Source: JAIPEL01 sp050115795
GTDB taxonomy: Bacteria > Desulfobacterota > Desulfobacteria > Desulfobacterales > CAFBRK01
Assembly: GCA_050115795.1 (NCBI GenBank)
Contig: JASFPT010000062.1
Span: 1 to 17,283 of the forward strand
DNA: 17,283 nucleotides
Direction: 5' to 3'
In this document: positions 6,049 through 13,209 of the stretch, one piece after another
Position numbering within the stretch: position 1 is the stretch's first letter
How the letters are laid out: each line of letters begins with the position of its first letter
The notes under the pieces: model-generated
Databases searched by the model: none
What the model was told of the DNA's origin: nothing
The model's input: only the letters and a program-made list of their open reading frames with translations
Position numbers and translations under genes: made by a program

Positions 6049-6082
6049 GTTCAAATCGTTGAACCGACGCCATTCGTTGAAC
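6049..6082. promoter_or_regulatory. Three TTGAAC half-sites in the divergent promoter region
   Basis: GTTCAA (6049-6054) and TTGAAC (6059-6064) form an inverted repeat with a 4-base spacer. TCGTTGAAC recurs 18 bases further on (6056-6064 and 6074-6082), giving a third half-site in direct orientation. They lie between the two divergent promoters, so they could bind a regulator acting on both sides. No regulator is identified. Confidence 0.35.
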
Positions 6083-6129
6083 GTTGTTAACCCCTTCGAT
6101 CCGGTGCCGGGTTCCAGGGAAAATGGGTG

Positions 6130-6158
6130 TTGCAACATCGGATATCTGAACTTATGAT
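6130..6158 (+). promoter_or_regulatory. Sigma70-type promoter of the DHH gene and the + strand run
   Basis: TTGCAA (6130-6135), a 17-base spacer and TATGAT (6153-6158) make a good -35/-10 pair. The start would be near 6165, giving a leader of about 20 bases that still contains the ribosome site GAGG. CTGAA and TTCAG (6146-6150 and 6158-6162) form an inverted repeat across the -10 box. Confidence 0.6.
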
Positions 6159-6184
6159 TCAGGCACTTTACCGAGGCATTTGGC

Positions 6185-7231
6185 ATGACAAAACTCACAA
6201 GATCCGAAAGGCTGCGCAATCTTCTGTCCCGGTTCTCCAGCGATGACCATGTCCTGGTGCTCATCAACGCAGACCCGGATGCGATCGCCAGCGCCATGGC
6301 CATCAAGCGACTGCTGTGGCGGAAGGTGGCCAGCGTAACGATTTGCCACGTCAACGTCATCAAACGGCCAGACAACATTGCCATGGTTCGGCTGCTCGAC
6401 GTGAAAATGGTCTACATCGAGGATTTGGATTCAAAACGGATCACCAAAACGGTTTTGCTCGACTCTCAACCGAATCACCACGAGCAGTTTGCCGCCTTCC
6501 AGCCGGAGGTGGTGATCGACCATCATCCGGACACAAACCCCAAAGCCGCCTACGTCGACATCCGGCCCCGGTACGGGGCCACGGCCAGCATGATGACCGA
6601 ATACCTTCGGGCCGCCCGCATCAAGCCCTCGGCCAAGCTGGCAACGGCCCTGTTTCACGCCATCAAGACCGACACCAGCAACTTCGAACGCCAGACGGTG
6701 GTCGAGGACCTAAAGGCGTTTCAGTACCTGTTTCGCCACACCAACACGCACCTGGCCCGACGGATTGAGCAGGTCGACCTTCGTTTCGACTTTCTGCGGT
6801 ATTTCAAGCTCGCGCTGGAGGAGATGCAGCTTCGGGGGGGACGTATGTTCGTCCATCTAGAAGAGGTGGTCAATCCGGATGTCTGCGTGCTGATCGCCGA
6901 CTTTTTCATGCGCCTGACCTGCGTCGACTGGAGCATCGTTTCCGGGGTCAATGAAGGAAAGCTGATCATCGTGATGCGAAACGACGGCATCCGGAAAAAT
7001 GCCGGCAAGCTGGCGAGGGAAAGCTTCGGGCAAATCGGTTCCGCCGGTGGCCACCGGAGCATGTCCCGGGCTGAAATTGTATTGTCCAAATTGCAAAAAG
7101 AAGTCGACCCGTCCAATCGAAGAGAGGTTTCCCGCTGGATCATCGACCAGGTGGAGCGGCGCACCTCCGGTGCAGATGCGAAGCGGAATGATACAGACAT
7201 GAAAACCGCGATTTTCGGAAAGGGGTCGTGA
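6185..7231 (+). CDS. DHH/DHHA1-family phosphoesterase, NrnA-like
   Basis: A 348-residue manganese phosphoesterase of the RecJ/NrnA superfamily, members of which degrade short RNA or cyclic-dinucleotide products. Motif I is NADPDAIASA (D30, D32), motif II has D93 in VLLDSQ, motif III is DHHPD (D112, H113, H114), motif IV has D163 in KTDTSNF, and the DHHA1 substrate motif GGH is at residues 288-290. The histidine that usually opens motif I, four residues before the first aspartate, appears to be leucine (L26). Residues after about 335 look like an unstructured tail. GAGG lies nine bases before the ATG. It is the first gene of the + strand run and its end overlaps the next gene by four bases (GTGA). 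Substrate range cannot be told from sequence. Confidence 0.87.
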   Translation: MTKLTRSERLRNLLSRFSSDDHVLVLINADPDAIASAMAIKRLLWRKVASVTICHVNVIKRPDNIAMVRLLDVKMVYIEDLDSKRITKTVLLDSQPNHHEQFAAFQPEVVIDHHPDTNPKAAYVDIRPRYGATASMMTEYLRAARIKPSAKLATALFHAIKTDTSNFERQTVVEDLKAFQYLFRHTNTHLARRIEQVDLRFDFLRYFKLALEEMQLRGGRMFVHLEEVVNPDVCVLIADFFMRLTCVDWSIVSGVNEGKLIIVMRNDGIRKNAGKLARESFGQIGSAGGHRSMSRAEIVLSKLQKEVDPSNRREVSRWIIDQVERRTSGADAKRNDTDMKTAIFGKGS

Positions 7232-8001
7232 CCACCATCGCCACCATCCTCGGCTCTGGCACCTGTGTGCCCTCCCTGGAAAGAAGTGCCTGTTCGGTTC
7301 TTCTGGAAACAGAGAAGGAAAAGATTCTGTTCGATGCAGGGCCCGGCACCATGCGAAGACTGCTGGAGTCCGGCATTACGATATTTGAGCTGACGGCGAT
7401 CTTTTTCAGCCACTTTCACCCCGACCACACCGCCGAACTGGTGCCGCTGCTGTTTTCCACCAAATATCCCGACGGCAGCCGAAGAAAGACGCCGCTTCGA
7501 CTGGTGGCCGGCTCCGGCTTTGCGGCTTTTTTCAAACGGCTGGAAAACGCATACGGCCAATGGATCGAGCTGGCCCCCGGAATTCTGGAAATCACAGAGA
7601 TGAGCGTGGAGGGGCGCGACCGGCTTCGGATCGGGGACTGCTTGCTGGAGACAACCCCCGTCGTCCATCGACCGGAAAGCATCGCCTGCAAGGTGACCGA
7701 CGGGGCCGGGCGATCGATGGTCTACTCCGGGGACACCGATTTTTCAGAGAACCTGGTTCAGTTGGCCCGCAGCGCGGATCTGTTTTTCTGCGAATCGGCG
7801 CTCCCCGACGAACGGAAGGTCGAAGGGCACCTGACGCCTTCGGAGGCCGGTGAGATGGCGGCCCGGGCGGGAGTCGGCACCCTCGTGCTGACCCATTTGT
7901 ATCCGGAGTGTGAGGGGGTCGACCTGATTGGCCAGTGCCGGAAAGCGTTCGGCGGAAGCGTGGTCGTGGCAAAAGACCTGATGCGGCTGCCGCTGGGTTG
8001 A
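7228..8001 (+). CDS. RNase Z-like metallo-beta-lactamase-fold hydrolase
   Basis: A 257-residue protein with the core RNase Z/ElaC layout. It begins with the strand ATILGSGTCVPS, has the metal motif SHFHPDH (H62, H64, D66, H67), then H147, D169 in YSGDTDF, a conserved H201 in GHLTPSEAG and H223 in LTHLYP. Those seven positions match the two-zinc site of tRNA 3'-processing endonucleases and their phosphodiesterase relatives. It is shorter than typical RNase Z (about 300 residues) and shows no long exosite arm, so it may act on other phosphodiesters. The start is GTG at 7228 with AAAGGGG upstream, overlapping the DHH stop, and this coupling suggests related work on nucleic acids or nucleotides. 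A gap of 68 bases separates it from sirC. Confidence 0.85.
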   Translation: MTTIATILGSGTCVPSLERSACSVLLETEKEKILFDAGPGTMRRLLESGITIFELTAIFFSHFHPDHTAELVPLLFSTKYPDGSRRKTPLRLVAGSGFAAFFKRLENAYGQWIELAPGILEITEMSVEGRDRLRIGDCLLETTPVVHRPESIACKVTDGAGRSMVYSGDTDFSENLVQLARSADLFFCESALPDERKVEGHLTPSEAGEMAARAGVGTLVLTHLYPECEGVDLIGQCRKAFGGSVVVAKDLMRLPLG

Positions 8002-8069
8002 CCACCGATGCCGGCAATCGGCGGCCGGGCCCATCGTCCATAATACCGAAGTCCCTGGAAGGCGGCCAG

Positions 8070-8750
8070 ATGGCACCCGTGCAAAAATACTATCCCATCA
8101 ACTTGGATGTTCGAGGACGCGAATGCCTCGTGGTCGGCGGTGGCGCCGTGGGCGCCCGGAAAGTGAAAACCCTTCTGGAATGCGGTGCGCGGGTGACGGT
8201 GATCAGCCCCGAAACCGTTTCAGATGTCGACCATCTTTCGGAAGCCGGAAGAATCGACCTGAAACGTCGTGAATTTTCTCCGGAAGACTTGGCCGGCCGG
8301 TTTTTGGTCATCGGGGCCACCGACGACGTGAAGCTAAATCGGCAGATTGCCGCCGAAGCGGAAAAACGGCAGATGCTTTGCAATATCGCCGACTTTCCGG
8401 AAGGGTGCAATTTTATCCTTCCTGCGGTGGTCCGCAGGGGAGACCTGCTGATTGCCATCTCCACCTCTGGAAACAGCCCCGCATTTGCCCGGACGCTCCG
8501 AAAGCAGATCGAATCGAACTACGGCCCGGAATACGGTCGTTTCCTGGATCTGATGGGAGCGATTCGCACCCGCCTCCTGTCCCGTTCACATGCACCGGAA
8601 GAGCACAAGCCCCTGTTTGAAGCGCTCATCGAAGGCGGCTTGCTGGCCCTGATCAGGGAAAACGACATTCCCGCCATTGACAGGCTGCTGGCCGACGTTC
8701 TCGGCAACGGCTTTCGATTCCAAGAATTGGCGCCCTCCAGCGAGCCATAG
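8070..8750 (+). CDS. sirC: Precorrin-2 dehydrogenase (siroheme branch)
   Basis: A 226-residue NAD-dependent dehydrogenase that oxidises precorrin-2 to sirohydrochlorin, the branch point to siroheme and, in sulfate reducers, to heme by the alternative route. It matches the N-terminal half of CysG and Met8p: the nucleotide-binding loop VVGGGAVGARK is at residues 21-31, the conserved aspartate is D108 in NIADFPEGCNF, and the motif AISTSGNSPAFARTLR follows at 129-144. No methyltransferase domain is fused to it. The ATG at 8070 has GGAAGG about nine bases upstream; a longer in-frame start at 7935 would overlap the MBL gene and is rejected. It lies 13 bases before the CcsA/HemX-like gene, with hemA after that, so the three probably form one tetrapyrrole operon. 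Confidence 0.92.
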   Translation: MAPVQKYYPINLDVRGRECLVVGGGAVGARKVKTLLECGARVTVISPETVSDVDHLSEAGRIDLKRREFSPEDLAGRFLVIGATDDVKLNRQIAAEAEKRQMLCNIADFPEGCNFILPAVVRRGDLLIAISTSGNSPAFARTLRKQIESNYGPEYGRFLDLMGAIRTRLLSRSHAPEEHKPLFEALIEGGLLALIRENDIPAIDRLLADVLGNGFRFQELAPSSEP

Positions 8751-8763
8751 AATCGGGGTGTTC

Positions 8764-9585
8764 ATGCATATCCTCATGGTCACGATCACCGTTCTGTACC
8801 TGCTCAGCACCATAGGCTATTTCCTCTATCTTTTTCTGCAGCGGAAAGGGCTCCACCGCGCCGGAACGTTTCTCCTGATGGCCGGGCTTTTGCTGCACAC
8901 GGTCCAGTTGATCGCCGGAACGATTTCGGTCGGGCACCTGCCGGTCCAGAACCTTGCCGAGACGTTGTCCCTGGCCGGATGGGCGTTGGCCGGCATGTTT
9001 CTGCTGGTACAGTATCGGTACCGGATCATGATCCTGGGAATTTACGCAGCCCCCATGGCGGCGTTGGTCATGGTGGTTGCCTCCGAGCTTCCGCGCGGCG
9101 GAGTGGTGGAGGGCAACCTGTTTTCCAGCGTCTGGTTCGTGATTCACATCCTCACCGTGTTTGTCGGAGAGGCTGCCCTGGCCCTGGCCGGGGGGGTCGG
9201 GATGCTTTATCTCCTTCAGGAACGGGCGATCAAACAGAAAAAGCGCGGCTTTTTTTTCCGCCGCCTTCCGTCTCTCGATCAGCTCGATACGGCCGGATAC
9301 GCTTGTCTGGTGGTCGGGTTCACGCTGCTGACCGTCGGGCTGGTTACCGGTTTTGTCTATGCCAAGGCGATCTGGGGCCGGTTTTTCAGTTGGGACCCCA
9401 AGGAAGTCTGGTCCGGGATCACCTGGCTGCTCTATGCCGTGCTGCTCCATGAGCGCCTCCGGGTCGGGTGGCGGGGCCGGCGCGCCGCCATCATGGCCAT
9501 CATCGGCTTCGGCGTGCTGCTGTTCACTTTCCTGGGCGTCAACTTTCTGCTGACCGGTCATCACGGCCGATTTACGCAATGGTAG
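8764..9585 (+). CDS. CcsA/HemX-like cytochrome c assembly membrane protein
   Basis: A 273-residue integral membrane protein with about eight hydrophobic helices and the cytochrome-c-assembly tryptophan-rich signature WGRFFSWDPKEVWSGITW around residues 207-224. Conserved histidines likely to bind heme occur at about residues 43 and 130 and near the C-terminus. The family includes CcsA (heme delivery for cytochrome c, system II) and HemX, which is encoded beside hemA and limits HemA levels in Bacillus; position between sirC and hemA favours the HemX-like reading. The start at ATG 8764 has GGGG upstream; a GTG two codons earlier (8758) is also possible. It ends four bases before hemA. An eight-T run inside the gene (9250-9257) encodes Phe residues and is in frame. 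Confidence 0.85.
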   Translation: MHILMVTITVLYLLSTIGYFLYLFLQRKGLHRAGTFLLMAGLLLHTVQLIAGTISVGHLPVQNLAETLSLAGWALAGMFLLVQYRYRIMILGIYAAPMAALVMVVASELPRGGVVEGNLFSSVWFVIHILTVFVGEAALALAGGVGMLYLLQERAIKQKKRGFFFRRLPSLDQLDTAGYACLVVGFTLLTVGLVTGFVYAKAIWGRFFSWDPKEVWSGITWLLYAVLLHERLRVGWRGRRAAIMAIIGFGVLLFTFLGVNFLLTGHHGRFTQW

Positions 9586-9589
9586 CGCT

Positions 9590-10858
9590 ATGGCCGACAT
9601 CGTCCTGATCGGAATGAACCATAAGACCGCACCGGTAGCGTTGCGGGAGTGTATCGCCCTGACCGGCGACGGTCGGGAAGAGGCATTGGAAGCGCTACGC
9701 CGAAGAACGGAGATATCCGAAGTGATGGTGGTGTCGACCTGCAATCGGGTCGAGGTGCTCATGGTCGCCGAAAAGGGCGCTGCCGCAGCCGATGCAGCCA
9801 AGCAATTTCTGGTGGGGGCAAACCGATTGCCGCAGGCGGAATTTGACTCCGCCCTCTACCATCTAAACGGTGATGAGGCGGTGCGGCACATCTTTCGGGT
9901 GGCGGCAAGCCTCGATTCGATGATGGTCGGAGAACCCCAGATCCTGGGTCAGATCAAGGAAGCCTACCGTTCGGCCACCCGGAAAAAGTGCACCGGGGTC
10001 ATCCTCAACCGTCTCTTGCACCGGTCTTTTTTCGTGGCAAAACGGGTTCGAAGCGAAACCGGCATCGGCGACCATGCCGTGTCGATCAGCTATGCCGCCA
10101 TTGAATTGGGCCGAAAGATTTTCGGCTCCCTGGAAGGAAAAAAAGTGCTGTTGGTCGGCGCCGGCGAGATGGCGGAGCTGGCCGTGGAACACCTGATTCG
10201 AAATCGCGTGGGGCAGGTTCAGGTGGCCAACCGCACCTTCGAGCGGGGGATGGCCTTGGCGGAGCGATTCAGTGGCCGGGCCCTGCGGTTCGAAGAGATC
10301 GTCAATGCGCTGGAAGAGGTGGACATCATCATCAGTTCCACCGGCGCGGCCCGCTTCGTGATCTCGCGGGATCAGGTCCGATCCGTCATGCGACAGCGGA
10401 AAAACCGTCCGTTGTTTTTCATCGACATCGCCGTTCCCCGGGACATCGACCCGGAGATCAACCGGGTGACCAATGCCTACGTGTACGACATCGACGACCT
10501 GCAGGAAATCATCGAGGAAAATATCGAGGATCGGCAGCGAGAAGCGATTCGTGGGGAGCGGATCGTGGACGAGGCGGTCGTCCGTTTCCGGCAATGGCGC
10601 GAGGGACTCGACGTGGTGCCCACCATTGTCGCACTGCGCAAAAAGCTGGAAGGAATCGTGAAAGAGGAGCTTGACCGAACCCTTGGGGGCCTTCAAAACC
10701 GATCCGAACAAGAACGGGCCGCATTCGAGCGGATGACGCAATCCGTGGTCAACAAGATGCTGCACGATCCAACGGTCTTTCTCAAGGGGGAAGGCGGTCA
10801 TGGAGACCGGCCCTTGTACATCGATGTGACCCGGAAGCTGTTCAAGCTGGACGAATAA
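9590..10858 (+). CDS. hemA: Glutamyl-tRNA reductase
   Basis: A 422-residue enzyme that reduces glutamate on tRNA-Glu to glutamate-1-semialdehyde, the first committed step of C5-pathway tetrapyrrole synthesis. The N-terminal catalytic domain has GMNHKTAP at residues 8-15, the catalytic cysteine C51 in STCNRVE, and H100 in AVRHIF. The motif SMMVGEPQILGQIKEAY runs from 110. The NADPH site VLLVGAGEMAELA is at 187-199. A long spinal helix and a dimerisation domain fill the C-terminal third, to KLFKLDE. Length is normal for the family. The start follows the CcsA/HemX stop by four bases and has no clear Shine-Dalgarno, so translation is probably coupled. Pairing with sirC suggests supply for siroheme and heme. 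Confidence 0.97.
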   Translation: MADIVLIGMNHKTAPVALRECIALTGDGREEALEALRRRTEISEVMVVSTCNRVEVLMVAEKGAAAADAAKQFLVGANRLPQAEFDSALYHLNGDEAVRHIFRVAASLDSMMVGEPQILGQIKEAYRSATRKKCTGVILNRLLHRSFFVAKRVRSETGIGDHAVSISYAAIELGRKIFGSLEGKKVLLVGAGEMAELAVEHLIRNRVGQVQVANRTFERGMALAERFSGRALRFEEIVNALEEVDIIISSTGAARFVISRDQVRSVMRQRKNRPLFFIDIAVPRDIDPEINRVTNAYVYDIDDLQEIIEENIEDRQREAIRGERIVDEAVVRFRQWREGLDVVPTIVALRKKLEGIVKEELDRTLGGLQNRSEQERAAFERMTQSVVNKMLHDPTVFLKGEGGHGDRPLYIDVTRKLFKLDE

Positions 10859-10887
10859 CTTCCATGCGCGTTGCGCACTGGTGAGGG

Positions 10888-10905
10888 GGGCGGCTGTCGC
10901 CGCCC
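10888..10905 (+). promoter_or_regulatory. GC-rich hairpin between hemA and fabD
   Basis: GGGCGGC (10888-10894) and GCCGCCC (10899-10905) form a perfect 7-bp stem with a TGTC loop, inside the 61-base gap and just before the fabD ribosome site. Only TTT follows at a distance, so it is a poor terminator; partial attenuation or an RNA-stability role is possible. Confidence 0.45.
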
Positions 10906-10919
10906 GGGAGATTTACAGT

Positions 10920-11855
10920 ATGAAAATGGCGTTTTTGTTTCCAGGACAGGGGTCCCAGGCCGTCGGAATGGGACAGGATTTTTATGAGGAATTCGATTTT
11001 GTCCGAGAAATCTTTGACATGACCGAAGAGATCTGCCGGCTGCCCATTTCCCGGCTCTGCTTCAAGGGCCCCATCGAGGCCCTGACGGAAACCGTCAACC
11101 TGCAGCCGGCGATTACCGCCGTCAATCTGGCGGTGCTGTCCGCTCTCCAACGGGAGGCCGTCGCTCCTTTCCTGACGGCAGGCCACAGCCTCGGCGAATA
11201 CAGCGCCCTTGCGGCAGCGTCGGTGGTACCGTTTGAAGATGCGGTGCGTATGGTCTTTTCGCGGGGGGAGCTCATGCACCAGGAATCGCTCCGCCACAAG
11301 GGCGCCATGCACGCCATCATCGGACTTCCCATCCAAGAAGTGGATCGGCTCGTGGAGGAGGCCGGCGAAGGTGCCCCGGTATCGGTGGCCAACCACAACA
11401 CCGCCGAGCAGATCGTGATCACCGGAGCCCCGGCACCGGTGGAGCGGGTTTCGAAAAAGGCGGCGGAAGCAGGCGCCCGCGCCATTCCCCTGAAGGTGAG
11501 CGGCGCCTGGCACAGCGAATTGATTCGCGGGGCCGAAGCACCGTTTTCGGGGGTGTTGGAGCAGATGGCCTTTTCTGCGCCTGCCGTTCCCGTGCTTCAC
11601 AATGTCACGGCAGCGCCCGAAAAAGACCCGCGTGTAATCCGCAAACTGATGGCCCAGCAGCTGTGCAGCCCCGTCCGGTGGTACGATTCGGTGCTCCGGA
11701 TGATCGACGAGGGGGTGGACACCTTCGTGGAAGTCGGTCCGGGCCGCGTGTTGACCGGGTTGGTGAAAAAAATCGTCCCGCCGGGTTCTTCTCATCGCCT
11801 GCTCACGATAAACAGCTTGAAATCTTATGAAAAATTTCTGGCCGACGCTTCGTGA
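10920..11855 (+). CDS. fabD: Malonyl-CoA:ACP transacylase
   Basis: A 311-residue enzyme that transfers malonyl groups from CoA to acyl carrier protein for fatty acid synthesis. FPGQGSQ is at residues 7-13, the nucleophile is S90 in GHSLGEYSA, the carboxylate-binding arginine is R115 in FSRGELM, and the catalytic histidine is H198 in SGAWHSEL (the residue before it is W where F is more common). Length equals that of E. coli FabD (309). The ATG at 10920 has GGGAG about 11 bases upstream; the frame is open from a GTG at 10881, but those 13 residues lie before the ribosome site and across a hairpin. It stands alone, without fabH, fabG or acpP nearby, between hemA and dksA. A polyketide-type transacylase is possible but less likely. 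Confidence 0.94.
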   Translation: MKMAFLFPGQGSQAVGMGQDFYEEFDFVREIFDMTEEICRLPISRLCFKGPIEALTETVNLQPAITAVNLAVLSALQREAVAPFLTAGHSLGEYSALAAASVVPFEDAVRMVFSRGELMHQESLRHKGAMHAIIGLPIQEVDRLVEEAGEGAPVSVANHNTAEQIVITGAPAPVERVSKKAAEAGARAIPLKVSGAWHSELIRGAEAPFSGVLEQMAFSAPAVPVLHNVTAAPEKDPRVIRKLMAQQLCSPVRWYDSVLRMIDEGVDTFVEVGPGRVLTGLVKKIVPPGSSHRLLTINSLKSYEKFLADAS

Positions 11856-11881
11856 GGCCGCGCCTGCATTCACTTTTTTTT
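11852..11881 (+). terminator. Probable terminator after fabD
   Basis: GTGA...TCAC (11852-11855 region with 11870-11873) and AGGC/GCCT (11855-11858 with 11862-11865) form an interrupted stem directly at the fabD stop, followed by eight T (11874-11881). The stem has a bulge, so efficiency is uncertain, but the T-run is the best on this strand. Confidence 0.55.
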
Positions 11882-11885
11882 GGGG

Positions 11886-11914
11886 TTTACATCAAAATCG
11901 GCTTGTATTATACG
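11886..11914 (+). promoter_or_regulatory. Promoter of the dksA unit
   Basis: TTTACA (11886-11891), a 17-base spacer and TATACG (11909-11914) lie in an unusually AT-rich stretch (11874-11940) right after the fabD terminator. The leader would be about 45 bases. A nearby alternative -10, TATAAA (about 11933), cannot be excluded. Confidence 0.55.
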
Positions 11915-11966
11915 TAATCCTTTATAAACTGAGGTAAATGCTTGAACTGTCTGCACAGGGTCCGCC

Positions 11967-12329
11967 ATGAAAAAGAAAGACATCGAATTCTTCAGGGATC
12001 TATTGAACCAGCGGCTGAAAGACCTGCTGACCCAGGCCGATGACACGGTTTCGGGCATGACCGATCAGCGTGAGAATTTTCCCGATCCTACCGACCGGGC
12101 TTCGTTGGAAGCCGACCGAAATTTCATGCTTCGCATCCGGGACAGGGAAAACAAGCTGATCAAAAAGATCAAAAAAGCGCTGGATCGGATCGAAAACGGG
12201 ACGTTCGGGATCTGCGAAATCTGTGGTGAAGACATTTCCATCGAGCGCCTGAAGGCCAGGCCGGTCACCACGCAGTGCATCGATTGCAAAACAAAAGAAG
12301 AGGCAAAAGAAAAAGCCCTTGGACTATGA
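11967..12329 (+). CDS. dksA: DksA-family RNA polymerase regulator
   Basis: A 120-residue RNA polymerase secondary-channel factor that works with ppGpp in the stringent response. Residues 1-75 make the coiled-coil hairpin, with the tip motif NFPDPTDRAS containing D40, D43 and A45, the DxxDxA residues needed for DksA activity in E. coli. A four-cysteine zinc site follows (C83, C86, C104, C107), with the linker ERLKARPVTTQCIDCKT, and a short C-terminal helix. It lacks the longer N-terminus of E. coli DksA (151 residues), but the intact tip makes true DksA function likely; a TraR-like or YbiI-like protein is the alternative. AGGG lies about six bases before the ATG. It overlaps the start of the PHP gene by 11 bases. 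Confidence 0.9.
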   Translation: MKKKDIEFFRDLLNQRLKDLLTQADDTVSGMTDQRENFPDPTDRASLEADRNFMLRIRDRENKLIKKIKKALDRIENGTFGICEICGEDISIERLKARPVTTQCIDCKTKEEAKEKALGL

Positions 12330-13200
12330 CCGGCAGCCGGGGGGGATCGATCTCCATATCCACTCGACCGCCTCCGACGGCACCTTTTCTCCCGATCAAA
12401 TCCTTCAGATGGCCGAAAATGCAGGCCTTTCGGCCATCTCCATTACGGATCACGACACGATCGAAGGCCTCCGGCAAATCCGGGATCCAAAGCCGGCGGG
12501 CCTTCGACTCCTTTCCGGGGTGGAAATCAGCGCCGCGGCGCCAGCCGGATATCCGCTGCGCGGCAGTCTGCATATCCTTGGATACGGCTTCGATCCCGGC
12601 AATGCCGGTTTGAATCGCACCCTGGGCCAGCTGCAGACCGCACGAACCGGTCGAAATCCGAAAATCCTTCTCAAGCTCAGATCCATCGGCATCGAACTGC
12701 CGGCAGCGTCCGTCGCCCGCGCGGCCGGAGGCGGCCAGGTGGGAAGACCCCATATCGCCCAAGCCATGGTGCGACATGGATTTGCCGCCTCCATCGACGA
12801 TGCTTTCGATCGTTTTTTGGGTGCCGGAGGACCGGCATACGTCGACAAATATCGAATCCCCTGTGCCGAAGCCGTGAGAACAATCCGCGAAGCCGGTGGC
12901 ATTGCCGTGCTCGCCCACCCGTTTCTCGTAAAGCAACTCGGCGATGAGGGGCTCGAAAGCCTCGTGGCCGACCTGGTTTCGATGGGGTTGGGGGGAATCG
13001 AAATCTACTACCCCGGCCACGGTCCGCAGCAGATCGACATCGGCCTTTCCCTGGCGGCACGATTTGGCTTGCTGGTGACCGGGGGAACCGACTTCCACGG
13101 GGATCTCACACCGGCCGTCCGGCTGGGCACTGGAACCGGAAATCAGTTCGTGCCGTTTTCCTTGTACGAAAGGCTCGTGGCCGCGCTGCCGGCCGGGTGA
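12319..13200 (+). CDS. PHP-domain phosphoesterase, RNase AM (YciV/TrpH)-like
   Basis: A 293-residue PHP metal-dependent phosphoesterase. Predicted metal ligands, in order, are H13 and H15 in DLHIHSTASDG, D20, H45 in TDHDT, E69 in SGVEIS, H85 in LHILGY, H145 in GRPHIA, H200 in LAHP, and D258 and H260 in GTDFHG. This set matches the YciV/TrpH family, which in E. coli is RNase AM, a 5'-3' exoribonuclease that trims rRNA and acts on short oligonucleotides and nucleoside bisphosphates. The start is TTG at 12319, inside the end of dksA; no in-frame ATG exists before the first metal motif. The nearby ATG at 12326 is in another frame. It ends nine bases before rnc, in keeping with a shared RNA-processing role. 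Confidence 0.87.
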   Translation: MDYDRQPGGIDLHIHSTASDGTFSPDQILQMAENAGLSAISITDHDTIEGLRQIRDPKPAGLRLLSGVEISAAAPAGYPLRGSLHILGYGFDPGNAGLNRTLGQLQTARTGRNPKILLKLRSIGIELPAASVARAAGGGQVGRPHIAQAMVRHGFAASIDDAFDRFLGAGGPAYVDKYRIPCAEAVRTIREAGGIAVLAHPFLVKQLGDEGLESLVADLVSMGLGGIEIYYPGHGPQQIDIGLSLAARFGLLVTGGTDFHGDLTPAVRLGTGTGNQFVPFSLYERLVAALPAG

Positions 13201-13209
13201 GGAGGAGAC

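Noticed and set aside
5992..6370. A 13-base sequence shared by 5991-6003 and the DHH gene near 6358-6370
   Set aside because: A match of this length is expected by chance in a window of this size.
9250..9257. Eight-T run in the ccsA/hemX-like gene as a terminator or slippage site
   Set aside because: It encodes in-frame Phe residues in a loop region, and flanking GC arms are too short and far apart to call.
8653..9801. A 382-codon minus-strand frame opposite the ccsA/hemX-like gene and hemA
   Set aside because: The translation is rich in His, Gln, Asp and Pro without domains, and both sense genes are clear.
10881..10919. GTG start at 10881 for fabD
   Set aside because: The added residues are not part of the FabD family N-terminus, and GGGAG lies properly before the ATG at 10920.
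12275..12613. A 112-codon + frame overlapping dksA and the PHP gene, with an ATG at 12326
   Set aside because: It is out of frame with the PHP metal motifs and its translation has no recognisable pattern.
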